64,000 bases of DNA, from NCBI RefSeq assembly GCF_007655305.1, contig NZ_VLOG01000017.1, forward strand, positions 73,561-137,560, read 5' to 3'. The notes under the pieces were generated by a model. The model did not search any database. It was not told the DNA's origin and saw nothing but the letters and a program-made list of their open reading frames with translations. Shown here piece by piece: positions 24,800-33,795 of the stretch (position 1 is the stretch's first letter; each line of letters opens with the position of its first letter). The stretch is from Algoriphagus algorifonticola. GTDB lineage: Bacteria > Bacteroidota > Bacteroidia > Cytophagales > Cyclobacteriaceae. The translations under genes and the position numbers were made by a program.

Positions 24800-27462
24800 T
24801 ACTTTGTGAGATTTTCAGATTTTGTATGAGTGTCCTTAATAATCTCATCTACTTGTTTCAATGATTCCAGAAGTTCTTTTTCTAATTCTTCTTTGCTTTT
24901 TTCTATCCCCTCATACTTGGAATAATTGATCAATAGGTGATTGATCCCCATCGCCCTAGTCAGCGGAGCCCTTAGCAGATGTGAATGATTCCAAGTAAGC
25001 TGTTTCATGATTATATTTTGGTTTTCTATTTCTTCTAGGGCCTCCGTTAATTTTTCATTTGCTTGGCTAAGATCAGAAGTTCTCTGAATGACTTTCTCTT
25101 CCAAATCTTTCTTTAATTTCTTATTGAAATAAGATTGTAGAATGAAATAAAGAAGAAGAATTGCGACAATTCCAATTATTATTTTAAAGGTTAAAGTTTC
25201 GAAAAACAAAGCCGAAACCTTAATGGGAAGAGAATAAACTTGATCTTCTTCACCGTATCTGAGGACTTTAATTTCTAAAGTATAGTCCCCTGGTTTTAGT
25301 CCATTAAAATATAACTGCCTATGATCCTTAATAGGTAGCCAATTGTCATTTTCATCGTCTATTCTATAAAATAAGGAATATTGGGCAGGATTCTCAAAAT
25401 CAATGAGATTAAAAGAAACCTGAAACATCCTAACTCCTTCAGGAATTAGGATTTGGCTATGAATGTCAGATTTTTGCTCTCCTATTCTGAGTTCATCCCA
25501 AAAAAAACTAATTGAATCATTAGGACTGTTTGAAATGGTATTTGGGTTGATTATCCCAACTCCCTCAACTGTTGGGATCCAGATTTTTCCTTTAAAATCT
25601 TGTATGGCAGCAGGAAAAATCAAACCATTAGTTTCAGAGTTAGGCAAGCCCAATCTTTTATCGTATAAAGTTGAACTTATCAATACATTTTCATTCTCAC
25701 TTTCTTTGAACTTTTTTATTTCAGAGTAAGAAAAATATTGAACCCCAAAATTATTACTGATCCAAATTCCACGCTGTCCATCGTCCGTAATGCTGTATAC
25801 AGTTTTAGACTTCAAACCATTGATCTTTCCTAAAATTTTGATTTGATCTTCTTTCAGTAATACAAGCCCTCCGTGTGTACCGAACCAAAGGTCATTTTCA
25901 GCATCCTCATACATGCTGTATATCACATCTTCACCAGGAGCCAAAGGAAGTCTTTTATTTTCAACGAAGACGGTATCTTCTAATCGAAGAATACCTTCAT
26001 TCATAGAACCAATTAATAATTGACCATTTTTGAGTTCTAAAGCACTTACAAATCTAGTTGCATCAAATTTCTCCGGTAATAGTACCTTTTGAAGCTTACC
26101 ATTTTCTTCCAAGTAATGAATACCTCCTTTTCTTGTCAGGATCCATAAACGATTTTGGGAATCTCTAAATAGCGCGTGGACGTAATTGCTGCTAAGCCCA
26201 TCCTCCTCGGTTATTTGACCTATGATTTCTCCTCTCTTCAGGTCCAACAGAGAGATTCCAGAAGAAGAACCATAGTAAAGGATACCATTTCTGGATGCAA
26301 GGCTGGTATTATTGTCTTGAATCAAGCCGTCTTTTTGACTCCAGATTTTAACTTTATTTCTATCAATTTGATGGAGTCCATTTGCCTTTGTTCCAATCCA
26401 AACACTACTGTCCTCACTTTGATAGATGGCCTTGATATTTTTGTTTTTTAATTCATTATAGTCTGGCTGGTTTACCTTTGCCGGTTTAATCAATAGCAGT
26501 CCTTTGCCCAAAGTGCCTAGAAAAAGCTTGTTTTCTTCCTTAATAATTTTTCTAACTGTGTAGTTTCTAAGCTCTGGATACGTGAATCTGCTTACTTGCC
26601 CCTGTTCGATAACCAGTAATCCCTGCTCTAAAGATCCTGCCCAAATTCTATTATCTGAGTCAACTATCAGGCTGCTAAGGTTTATGTCTTTAATTTGGCT
26701 AATTGGAATTATGTTTTCCATTTCATAGCCTTTGTTCATTCGAAAAATACCTTGGTCAGGCGAAAAGATGTAGATTTCTTTGGGAGTACCAAAAATTTTA
26801 AAGGCTTCAAAGCTGTCTGCTGAAATCAATTTTTTTGTATTAGATTTCATGTTTAGCTCGTATAGCCCCCTAGTAGTTCCGACAAGGAGTTTGTATGAAT
26901 CAATTTGGAAAAAACTATATATTTCTAATGGAAATTCAGATTTCCAAATTTCAAGTTCAGTGAAAGATCCGTTTTCCCATTGGTGAATTTCTCCAGCATC
27001 CGTACCGATTAATAATTTTCCATTCTCAATTTCTGTGACAGCTCTTATCCAAGTATCATTGGTAATGCTTGAACAGTCAATAATCTTTCTAATGTTTTTT
27101 TCAAGCAAGGCTATGCTTCTATCAGCAGTTGCCCAAATTCCAGCCTTAGATTTATAAAAAGTATAATAGGTTTGTTCCTGCATTTGGGGATAGTTTGCTT
27201 GGTCAAAAACCTTTGCAGAATATCCATCAAGTCTGGTAAGTCCTTCTTCTGTTGCCACCCAAAAATAGCCATGGTTATCTCTTTCCATGGCAAAGACTGC
27301 GTTTTGAGGAAGGCCATTGGAGTTATCCCAGCTTTCTATCATGTAATTGGAGTTTCTGGGGAAAATTGGAGCTTGTGCAAAAAGCCCCTGAGCTCCTGTC
27401 AGGAAACACCCAAGGTAAATAATTACAAATATTGATGATCTGGACAACAAAGGATTTATCAA
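24799..27462 (-). CDS. Two-component propeller sensor with DHp histidine but no ATPase domain
   Basis: 887 residues. Signal peptide, then two beta-propellers of two-component-regulator type (about 35-640: SWDNSNGLPQNAVFAMERD, YFWVATEEGLTRLDGY and similar repeats). A Y_Y_Y-like domain (about 660-725, QYSLFYRIDDENDNWLP) is followed by one membrane helix (about 735-755) and a coiled coil (QRTSDLSQANEKLTEALEEI). The DHp segment SHLLRAPLTRAMG has the phospho-acceptor near H828. The protein then ends about 60 residues later without HATPase motifs (no N, G1, F or G2 box). The start is a TTG at 27462, as no ATG occurs before residue 41. It is translationally coupled to the receiver gene. Confidence 0.82.
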   Translation of the reverse strand: MINPLLSRSSIFVIIYLGCFLTGAQGLFAQAPIFPRNSNYMIESWDNSNGLPQNAVFAMERDNHGYFWVATEEGLTRLDGYSAKVFDQANYPQMQEQTYYTFYKSKAGIWATADRSIALLEKNIRKIIDCSSITNDTWIRAVTEIENGKLLIGTDAGEIHQWENGSFTELEIWKSEFPLEIYSFFQIDSYKLLVGTTRGLYELNMKSNTKKLISADSFEAFKIFGTPKEIYIFSPDQGIFRMNKGYEMENIIPISQIKDINLSSLIVDSDNRIWAGSLEQGLLVIEQGQVSRFTYPELRNYTVRKIIKEENKLFLGTLGKGLLLIKPAKVNQPDYNELKNKNIKAIYQSEDSSVWIGTKANGLHQIDRNKVKIWSQKDGLIQDNNTSLASRNGILYYGSSSGISLLDLKRGEIIGQITEEDGLSSNYVHALFRDSQNRLWILTRKGGIHYLEENGKLQKVLLPEKFDATRFVSALELKNGQLLIGSMNEGILRLEDTVFVENKRLPLAPGEDVIYSMYEDAENDLWFGTHGGLVLLKEDQIKILGKINGLKSKTVYSITDDGQRGIWISNNFGVQYFSYSEIKKFKESENENVLISSTLYDKRLGLPNSETNGLIFPAAIQDFKGKIWIPTVEGVGIINPNTISNSPNDSISFFWDELRIGEQKSDIHSQILIPEGVRMFQVSFNLIDFENPAQYSLFYRIDDENDNWLPIKDHRQLYFNGLKPGDYTLEIKVLRYGEEDQVYSLPIKVSALFFETLTFKIIIGIVAILLLYFILQSYFNKKLKKDLEEKVIQRTSDLSQANEKLTEALEEIENQNIIMKQLTWNHSHLLRAPLTRAMGINHLLINYSKYEGIEKSKEELEKELLESLKQVDEIIKDTHTKSENLTK

Positions 27463-27707
27463 TTAAGTGGCTGGTTTACTTGGATAGGCTTAATAAATAC
27501 CTTTAAAGTATTTCGTAATAAGTGGACAATAACTTATATCAATTGGAAAAATAAAGGTTTTTAAGATAAAATGGGGGTAAATCAATACTTTTTTAGTAGA
27601 AAAAAATATAGAGCTTCAAAATTGGAATTGAAGTTTTATGGGACTTAAACCAATTAACTCCTAATTGTCTGTTGTTTCTGGATTTCATTCATTATTAGAT
27701 TCTCTTG

Positions 27708-27742
27708 AGAAAAATTCAAAATCAAGTTGTAAGATTTTGAAT
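27708..27742 (-). terminator. AT-rich terminator of the second molybdenum hydroxylase gene
   Basis: On the minus strand ATTCAAAATC (27733-27742) pairs with GATTTTGAAT (27714-27723), then TTTTTCT. The stem can extend by two more pairs at its base, reaching into the stop codon. Confidence 0.55.
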
Positions 27743-27743
27743 T

Positions 27744-29984
27744 TCAGATTTCAAGCTGTTTGAAAAATGGTTGTTCGTAGAATCTTTGTCCAGTACCTTG
27801 GTAAAGAGAGTTTGCTAAGGCTGCAAATACAGGAGGATATGCAGGTTCTCCTAAGCCTGTTGGATCGATTTGGTTATCCACAAAATAGGTTTCAATAATT
27901 TTAGGAGCTTCTTTCATTCGGATCATTCTATATTGATCAAAATTACTTTTGCTCGGTTTGCCCTCTTCAAAGGTCAACTCACCAAAAAGCGCAGTACCTA
28001 TTCCATCCACCACAGCACCTTCGCAGAGATTTTTGGCAGCGTCCGGATTGACCACGATTCCGCAGTCCACTGCTGAGACTACCTTTTCTATAAGAGGCTG
28101 ACCATTTTCCATTTTTAATTCCAATACTTGTGCAGCATAAGAATTATGGCAGAAATAAGCTGAAAAACCTTTAGCTATTCCTTCTTTATTCGTTGCCCAG
28201 TCTGATTTCTCCCTTGCCAGTTTGATGACTTCTGCATATCGTGCAGGATCATAATCATTGTTTTTTCCCACTGGATTTTTTTTAGCCTTTTCTAGCAGCT
28301 CTAATCTAAACTCAATAGGATCTTTGCCCGCTACTTCTGCTACTTCATCCAAAAAGGATTGTTCTGCGGCTGCCATGAAATTTGATCTCGGTGCACGGAA
28401 AGATCCCGTGGTGATATTGGAAGGGACTTCCCAACCCTCTGCAAGATAATTTTCGACCGCACCAGCAGGAAATCTATCTGGGTAAATGGGATTTTCGGGT
28501 AATCCTCCTGCATTGATATGAATGCCTATCAACTGATTGTTTTCGTCCAAGGCAGCCCGATAAGTTGCCTGGTATCGGGACCTATATATTCCCGAAGTCA
28601 TATCATCCTCTCTCGTATAAATCAATTTGATAGGAGCATTGAGTTTTTGAGAAATAACAGCTGCTTCAATCAACCAATGAGCATAGGACCTCCTTCCATA
28701 TCCTCCTCCCAACCTGGTCATTTCTATATGGATGTTTTCAACAGGGATGCCTAATCTTACCGAAAGAGCCTGTTCTGTTAACTCAGGTTTTTGGAGAGGA
28801 CCTGCACATTCTACTTTATCTCCTTGTACATGAGCAAAAAAGTTCATTGGTTCCATACAATTATGGGCCAGAAAAGGTCCAGTGTAGGTTTTCTCGATGA
28901 CTTTAGAGGCTTTTTTGAAAGCCTCTTCAGGGTTTCCATCTCTTCTTAATTCTTGTGGTTTGAGTGAAGCAACTCGCATTTTTTCTGCCTGAGATTCAGT
29001 ATTCTCCTGACCAGCCGGAACTATCCTGCTTTCTTCGGAACCAAATCGATCTCTTTTTTCAACATAAGCGGAGATAGGTTCATACTCAGCCTGGATGGCT
29101 TTTTTTGCATTTAAGACCTCCCAAGTGCTAGTTCCCACAACTGCAATTAAATCAGTGAAGGTAACTGTGTCGAAGAATGTTCTAACATAGTCATCTCTCA
29201 AGGATTTGATTTCGAAAACGCCTCTGATACCGGGCATTTTGCTTGCTTCTGAAGCATCAAATGATTTTAGCTTCATTCCAAATGAAGGTGGATGAATAAT
29301 CATCGCTATTAAAGTGCCTTCCTTCTTATAATCAATCCCAAAAAGTGGTTTCCCAGTAATGATTTTTTGGATATCTACATTTTTTTGAGATGTGCCAATA
29401 ATTTTGAACTGATCTACTTTTTTCAATTCTACATTTCCCGGAATCGGAAGAGTAGCTGCTAATGAAGCCATCTCTCCAAAGTGAGCTCGTTTTCCGGATT
29501 GAATATGAATCAGAAATCCTGAGTCAGTGCTGATTTCCGAAGCAGGAACCTTCCATTGATCGGCTGCTGCATTGATTAAAAGTTGTCTGGCTGTCGCGCC
29601 TGCTGTTCTTAAGGCATTCCAGCCAATTCTGATCGCCTGACTTCCTCCAATAAATTGCCGGGTGAAATTCTCAGTGTCCAGGGGCGCTTGCTCTACTCTT
29701 ACATTTTTCCAGACTGCGTCCAATTCCTCAGCAACTATCATGGGCATGGAAGTTTTTACATTCTGACCACCTTCTGGATTGGGTGACATGATGGTGATCA
29801 GCCCATTTTCACCGATTTTGATATAGCCGTTAAGCCTGAACCATTCTTTAGGCATATCCAAAATTTCGGAAGAATTAGGTTTGCAGCCTGCCAGCCAATT
29901 AAAGCTAAGAATCATACCTCCTCCAGCAAGGGCGGAAACTTTCAGAAATGATCTTCTATTCAATTTATTGTCTGGATAATTCAT
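27744..29984 (-). CDS. Second molybdenum hydroxylase large subunit (IorB-like paralogue), Tat-exported
   Basis: About 746 residues from the ATG at 29984, chosen because the twin-arginine motif NRRSFLKVSA then sits at residues 8-17. An upstream ATG at 30023 would leave an odd 13-residue lead. It is a clear paralogue of the 21447-23708 protein, with the same signal, RAPRSNFMAAAEQSFLDEV, SAVDCGIVVNPDAA and GLGEPAYPPVFAALANS, including the catalytic Glu near the C-terminus. No 2Fe-2S gene adjoins it, so it may share the IorA-like subunit encoded at 23721-24179 or use another elsewhere. The two paralogues differ in the middle region, consistent with different substrates. Confidence 0.87.
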   Translation of the reverse strand: MNYPDNKLNRRSFLKVSALAGGGMILSFNWLAGCKPNSSEILDMPKEWFRLNGYIKIGENGLITIMSPNPEGGQNVKTSMPMIVAEELDAVWKNVRVEQAPLDTENFTRQFIGGSQAIRIGWNALRTAGATARQLLINAAADQWKVPASEISTDSGFLIHIQSGKRAHFGEMASLAATLPIPGNVELKKVDQFKIIGTSQKNVDIQKIITGKPLFGIDYKKEGTLIAMIIHPPSFGMKLKSFDASEASKMPGIRGVFEIKSLRDDYVRTFFDTVTFTDLIAVVGTSTWEVLNAKKAIQAEYEPISAYVEKRDRFGSEESRIVPAGQENTESQAEKMRVASLKPQELRRDGNPEEAFKKASKVIEKTYTGPFLAHNCMEPMNFFAHVQGDKVECAGPLQKPELTEQALSVRLGIPVENIHIEMTRLGGGYGRRSYAHWLIEAAVISQKLNAPIKLIYTREDDMTSGIYRSRYQATYRAALDENNQLIGIHINAGGLPENPIYPDRFPAGAVENYLAEGWEVPSNITTGSFRAPRSNFMAAAEQSFLDEVAEVAGKDPIEFRLELLEKAKKNPVGKNNDYDPARYAEVIKLAREKSDWATNKEGIAKGFSAYFCHNSYAAQVLELKMENGQPLIEKVVSAVDCGIVVNPDAAKNLCEGAVVDGIGTALFGELTFEEGKPSKSNFDQYRMIRMKEAPKIIETYFVDNQIDPTGLGEPAYPPVFAALANSLYQGTGQRFYEQPFFKQLEI

Positions 29985-30191
29985 TGGAAATTTTGGGCTA
30001 AAGAAAGTGAAACCGCAAATCAAAGTTTTACCATTTCTAGTGCATACTCAAAGGATTGGATTTGCAGCTAATAAGCTAGAAGTTAATGTTTTCCCGATTT
30101 TGAAGGAATCATATTTACGTCAATGTGAAAATAAAACACTTGGCTGGAAAATACTTACGCAATTCAAACAGGATTATTAAAAATAGAAAAC

Positions 30192-30224
30192 AAAAAAAAG
30201 GCTAGCTCCACGAGAACTAGCCTT
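30192..30224 (-). terminator. Terminator of the fasciclin gene
   Basis: AAGGCTAG / CTAGCCTT stem (30217-30224 with 30199-30206), an 11-nt loop, then eight T on the minus strand. Confidence 0.88.
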
Positions 30225-30244
30225 AAGTTTAATAACCATCAACC

Positions 30245-30787
30245 TTATTTCGGTAATAATACTTTATCAATTACATGGACTACGCCGTTTGTTCCGGCTA
30301 AATCAGCAGCAACTACAGTTGCATCGCCAATTATAACTTTTCCATCCTTGATAGATACAGTTGCAGTTTGACCATTCAAAGTCGTAACAACTTGTCCATC
30401 ACTTAAATCACCTGACATAACGTTTCCAGATACTACGTGGAATGTTAGAATGCCAGCAAGCTTTTCTTTATTTTCAGGCTTCAATAAGTCTTCAACTGTT
30501 CCTGCAGGAAGTGCTTCAAAAGCCGCATTAGTAGGGGCAAAAACAGTAAATGGTCCATCTCCACTAAGTGTTTCTACCAAGCCTGCAGCTTGAACTGCAG
30601 CTACTAGGGTAGTGTGGTCAGGAGAACCGATAGCTATATCAACTACCGTATTGGATTCCTCTACCGGAGCCTCTTCGACTACTTCCATTGTTTCTTCTGT
30701 AGACTCTTCCTTTGGTGCACTGCAAGCAGTCCATAAGCCCATTGCTAGAAAACTTCCTGCTAGAGCTAAAATTTTTGTGGTTTTCAT
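30245..30787 (-). CDS. Fasciclin-domain lipoprotein
   Basis: 180 residues. Lipoprotein signal with WTAC near residue 22, then an acidic, low-complexity linker (EESTEETMEVVEEAPVEE), then one FAS1 domain (about 50-180). FAS1 signatures visible are DGPFTVFAPTNAAFEALP (H1 box region), LTFHVVSG and GVVHVIDKVLLPK (H2 box). Such surface proteins mediate adhesion or bind matrix carbohydrate. It stands alone with its own terminator. Confidence 0.9.
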   Translation of the reverse strand: MKTTKILALAGSFLAMGLWTACSAPKEESTEETMEVVEEAPVEESNTVVDIAIGSPDHTTLVAAVQAAGLVETLSGDGPFTVFAPTNAAFEALPAGTVEDLLKPENKEKLAGILTFHVVSGNVMSGDLSDGQVVTTLNGQTATVSIKDGKVIIGDATVVAADLAGTNGVVHVIDKVLLPK

Positions 30788-30880
30788 TTTTGAGTGGTTT
30801 TTTGATTTAATATCTACAGAACTACTGTCAGGCTGTAAGGTTTAAAAATAATTTATGAGCAAAACAGATTGATTGATTTC

Positions 30881-30929
30881 AAATGTTTATCTAAGGAAAA
30901 AACCTTCGTTCTGAGAGGGATAAACATTT
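30881..30929. repeat. Inverted repeat upstream of the fasciclin gene
   Basis: AAATGTTTATC (30881-30891) and GATAAACATTT (30919-30929) are perfect 11-bp inverted copies enclosing 27 bp. That loop itself holds an AAGG-AAAAAA-CCTT hairpin. It lies between the M23-like gene end and the fasciclin start (both minus strand), so it could terminate the former or be an operator for the latter; no T run follows the outer stem. Confidence 0.5.
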
Positions 30930-30948
30930 TTTACTCAAGAGATCAGAT

Positions 30949-31836
30949 TTATTTTTTTGAATATTTCTTAAGCTCTTTTTTATCCATTTCTAGTTGAATA
31001 ATGTTTTCCGGATGTTTAGCTAGAATATCCTCTGCATCTTGGTCACTTGAAATATTTTTTTGTTCAGAAAAAATAACAACTGGAAAATTCACCCAAAGCA
31101 TTCCGCTTTCGCTCATCTCCCAATGACTTTGAATCATTTTAACATGATGCAAGTTCTGATTCGGATCGATCGCTGATTCAGCTATTTCCTGTCCTGGAAA
31201 TACTGTATCACCTATTTCAACTTTTGCTGATTTTTTTTGAAGCCCACTTAATCTGCTGAAACTCCCATCCTCGTGATAAATTTCTATGAAATTTTCTGAT
31301 TCAAAATTTGAAGGCCCGGAAGCCAAAGGCTCTTGGTCCATTTTAATCTCTGAAACTATTCCCTTCCGTGGGGCACAAATAACTACTGCTTTTTCAAAAA
31401 GAAATAAGGTGCCTGTATATGTATTTAAACCCGAATTCTGAGAAGGATGAGACTCAAACCTCAAAGGCCTTATGTTAAATTTAGTTCCTTCTTCAACCGG
31501 TGGAAGATATATTGTTTTGTAAAGTGGTCTCTGAAATATATCTCCTTTGAATAGTTTGGTATTATACCGAAAACCAGTTTTTTCATTAGAATAAATGGAT
31601 TGAAGCTTCACTAAAGTACTTTTTCCGGGGTTAGCAGTTTTGAAAAGAATGTCTCCCTCCAAAGATTCAAGATTTTCTAAAAGAATGAATTCTATTCTTA
31701 TGGTGTAAGGGATTTTATCGCTGTTTAAACCCAGTAAAGTAAGGTCACGGTTTTGGTCTTGTTCTGCGACTATTTGAACTTGAGCCAAAACAAAATTGGA
31801 AAAGAAGGCCATCAATAAAGTAATCAGGTATTTCAT
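30949..31836 (-). CDS. Secreted M23-like protein, probably non-catalytic
   Basis: 295 residues with a signal peptide (about 1-18, FVLAQ). The C-terminal half resembles the beta-sheet core of M23/LytM endopeptidases: VICAPRKGIVSEIKMDQ, NFIEIYHEDGSFSRLSGLQ and KVEIGDTVFPGQEIAES, the last being the usual strand-turn before the active site. The catalytic HxxxD and HxH residues are not at the expected places (HLHHVKMIQ-type spacing is not met), so peptidase activity is doubtful; a peptidoglycan- or protein-binding role is possible. The start codon abuts repeat copy C, which forms the entire visible 5' leader. Confidence 0.6.
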   Translation of the reverse strand: MKYLITLLMAFFSNFVLAQVQIVAEQDQNRDLTLLGLNSDKIPYTIRIEFILLENLESLEGDILFKTANPGKSTLVKLQSIYSNEKTGFRYNTKLFKGDIFQRPLYKTIYLPPVEEGTKFNIRPLRFESHPSQNSGLNTYTGTLFLFEKAVVICAPRKGIVSEIKMDQEPLASGPSNFESENFIEIYHEDGSFSRLSGLQKKSAKVEIGDTVFPGQEIAESAIDPNQNLHHVKMIQSHWEMSESGMLWVNFPVVIFSEQKNISSDQDAEDILAKHPENIIQLEMDKKELKKYSKK

Positions 31837-31965
31837 CTGTTTATATTTTGATTTTTAGAGGTCAGATAGCTTCTCCCGAACTTGATTCGGGAGAATCTTC
31901 GCATTGATTCCCCGATACATCGGGGCGTCTCTCTGTATGTCCCCTTGCGTCGTGCTCGATTTCAT
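31837..31965 (-). repeat. Dispersed two-hairpin intergenic repeat, copy C
   Basis: Full-length copy on the minus strand. It has both hairpins: CCCCGAT-GT-ATCGGGG, and TTCTCCCGAA with TTCGGGAGAA around a TCAAG loop. The unit begins ATGAAATCGAGC and ends TATAAACAG, where the ATG of the M23-like gene begins. The next bases are again ATGAAAT, giving a 7-bp direct repeat at both edges. Confidence 0.85.
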
Positions 31966-32056
31966 CAGGGATTTGTATTTACTTATTATCGCAAATTAAC
32001 TAAAGAATACTTGATAAGCCTTCCTCTCCATCAATTTTTGTAGCCCACATTAGATT

Positions 32057-32518
32057 TTACTTTTCAATCTGATGGGTGTCTCTTACACTGCTAAAGGTCA
32101 ATGCAAGCATTTTCCATCCGGAATTATCTTTTTGATATACCTCAGTCACGGTAAATTCTGTTACTACATCATTCCCTCTAACTTCGGCTGTTAAAGTGAT
32201 TCTGTTCCATACCAATGCTGTATTGCCGAACAGCTCCACTGCAGTATCATGTACTTTTGCATTTTTATACCAGATACTTCCTGAATCAATGATTTCCAAT
32301 TCCCGTTCCGTAGTCCAGGTTCCGCTCATATGCACAAACTTGGCTTCAGGGTGAAAGAGCGGCTGCAATTGACTAATGTCCTTTTCCGCCATCCATTTCC
32401 ACTTGTTCATGGAGAGTTCATAAACTTCCTTTTCAGAGGATTGTTCTGGCTGATTTTGAGCTAAAACAGAAAAATGAAGGCCAATAAATAAGACAAATGG
32501 AATGATATAGTTTTTCAT
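32057..32518 (-). CDS. NTF2-like (SnoaL/DUF4440) secreted protein
   Basis: 153 residues with a signal peptide (about 1-20, SVLAQ). The rest is one NTF2-like cone fold: helix MNKWKWMAEKDISQLQPLFH, then FVHMSGTWTTERELEIID and the strands VELFGNTALVWNRITL and FTVTEVYQKDNSGWKMLALT. No catalytic motif can be read. This fold binds small hydrophobic ligands or acts as a domain in enzymes of varied function. Stands alone. Confidence 0.75.
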   Translation of the reverse strand: MKNYIIPFVLFIGLHFSVLAQNQPEQSSEKEVYELSMNKWKWMAEKDISQLQPLFHPEAKFVHMSGTWTTERELEIIDSGSIWYKNAKVHDTAVELFGNTALVWNRITLTAEVRGNDVVTEFTVTEVYQKDNSGWKMLALTFSSVRDTHQIEK

Positions 32519-33014
32519 ATTAATAGTGTTTTTGTTAGGTGTTTTTTAAAGTAAGAATCTTAGTAAGGTGCAATTAGGAGCTCAGCCTAAAAAGAATCGG
32601 TTTGATTTTTCAAATCTTTGAATTTCATCTGAGTTTAGGTTTCATTTTTATAATTCTGTGAAAACTTTTTATCGCAAGGATTAAGATTGTTTGCTTCTAT
32701 CCCGAGTTTATACAAATCCATCATTGGAAATCAAATAGAGAAATTATTAATTCAAAATTAATTGATTTTAAGCAGTATAATTAATTGTTATCAAATAAAT
32801 ACTTACGCTTTTCAAATATATTTCAAGGGGTTTCTTCTCGGTAATTTTATTGATAAATTGATTTTTTCAAGAAATTTATTTTTCGCTTATAGCTATTTAA
32901 TGTTTGAATTTTGTAATCATCTATTTGATTTTCATTATAAATTAATTGATAAAATTTGGACATTTGTAAGACTAATTTCTCAAATCCCTATTTACCCTCA
33001 CTTTGAAAAGTTTA
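32519..33014. other. Intergenic stretch, very AT-rich, no feature supported
   Basis: Nearly 500 bp of A/T-rich DNA with no convincing gene, RNA or terminator. An open frame (32762-33100) runs through it, but its composition and the lack of any initiation signal make it unlikely. Close but imperfect promoter-like strings occur around 32900-32960. Confidence 0.5.
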
Positions 33015-33791
33015 ATGAAATCAATTACAAAAATTCAGATTTTGATTCTGAGTTTGGTTTTACTCCAAAGTCCTTCCTTTTCTCAGGAAAATCCAGTTGA
33101 ATCTCAATCACCGATTCGCCATTTTAGTGGAACTATCACAGCAACTAATAATGGTGTCTCTATTATTCCTGCATTTAATTTAGGAAAACCTGCTGCCTTC
33201 TTCGACCTCAGTGTAGGAGGGGAAAGATTTTCCTTTGACCCGATGTTTCGATTAGGAATGAATGGAAAGCCATGGACATTTGTTTTGTGGTGGAGATATA
33301 AAATTATCAAAGACAAGCGTTTTACTCTAAGTGCAGGTGCACATCCTGCTTTTCTCTTTCAGGATAGGGAGGTAGTAGTGGATGGAGAAGTTCAAAGGAT
33401 GTTTGTAGCCAATAGATTCCTTGCAGGGGAGATCAATCAAACCTATAAATTCAGCAATAAACTTAGCATGGGTATTTATTATCTTCATGGAACAGGCTTT
33501 AATCCAACAGGACCTAAAAACACTGATTTTGTTGCTTTGAATACTGTGATTTCCAATATCAGATTAGGAGGAGACTTCTCCTTACGAATTAATCCGCAAC
33601 TCTTCTTTCTCAGTGTGGATGAAAATTCTGGAACTTATATCAATTCAAGTTTTACATTCAGCAAAGATGAATTTCCAATTTCATTTCAAACCTTTTTTAA
33701 TCGAAAAATCAAGTCAGAGGTAGCTGGAGATGATTTGGTTTGGAACATGAGCTTGCTTTACACTTTTAAAAATACCTACGCTAAAAAATAA
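33015..33791 (+). CDS. Outer-membrane beta-barrel protein, unknown
   Basis: About 258 residues from the ATG at 33015; a TTG at 33003 would add four residues. Signal peptide about 1-24 (QSPSFSQ). The mature part shows alternating amphipathic strands with aromatic girdle residues (GKPWTFVLWWRYKII, LSMGIYYLHGTG, ISFQTFFNRKI) and ends in an aromatic-containing strand (MSLLYTFKNTYAKK). It is translated just before an AraC regulator (4 bp gap), suggesting a sensed or transported ligand. No family named. Confidence 0.6.
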   Translation: MKSITKIQILILSLVLLQSPSFSQENPVESQSPIRHFSGTITATNNGVSIIPAFNLGKPAAFFDLSVGGERFSFDPMFRLGMNGKPWTFVLWWRYKIIKDKRFTLSAGAHPAFLFQDREVVVDGEVQRMFVANRFLAGEINQTYKFSNKLSMGIYYLHGTGFNPTGPKNTDFVALNTVISNIRLGGDFSLRINPQLFFLSVDENSGTYINSSFTFSKDEFPISFQTFFNRKIKSEVAGDDLVWNMSLLYTFKNTYAKK

Positions 33792-33795
33792 CAAA

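Noticed and set aside
30949..31836. Catalytic peptidase annotation for the M23-like gene.
   Set aside because: The HxxxD and HxH metal ligands are not in place.
32762..33100. A 112-codon plus-strand frame.
   Set aside because: AT-rich, no initiation signal, biased toward Phe/Ile/Leu from base composition, and it overlaps the start of the real gene at 33015 in another frame.
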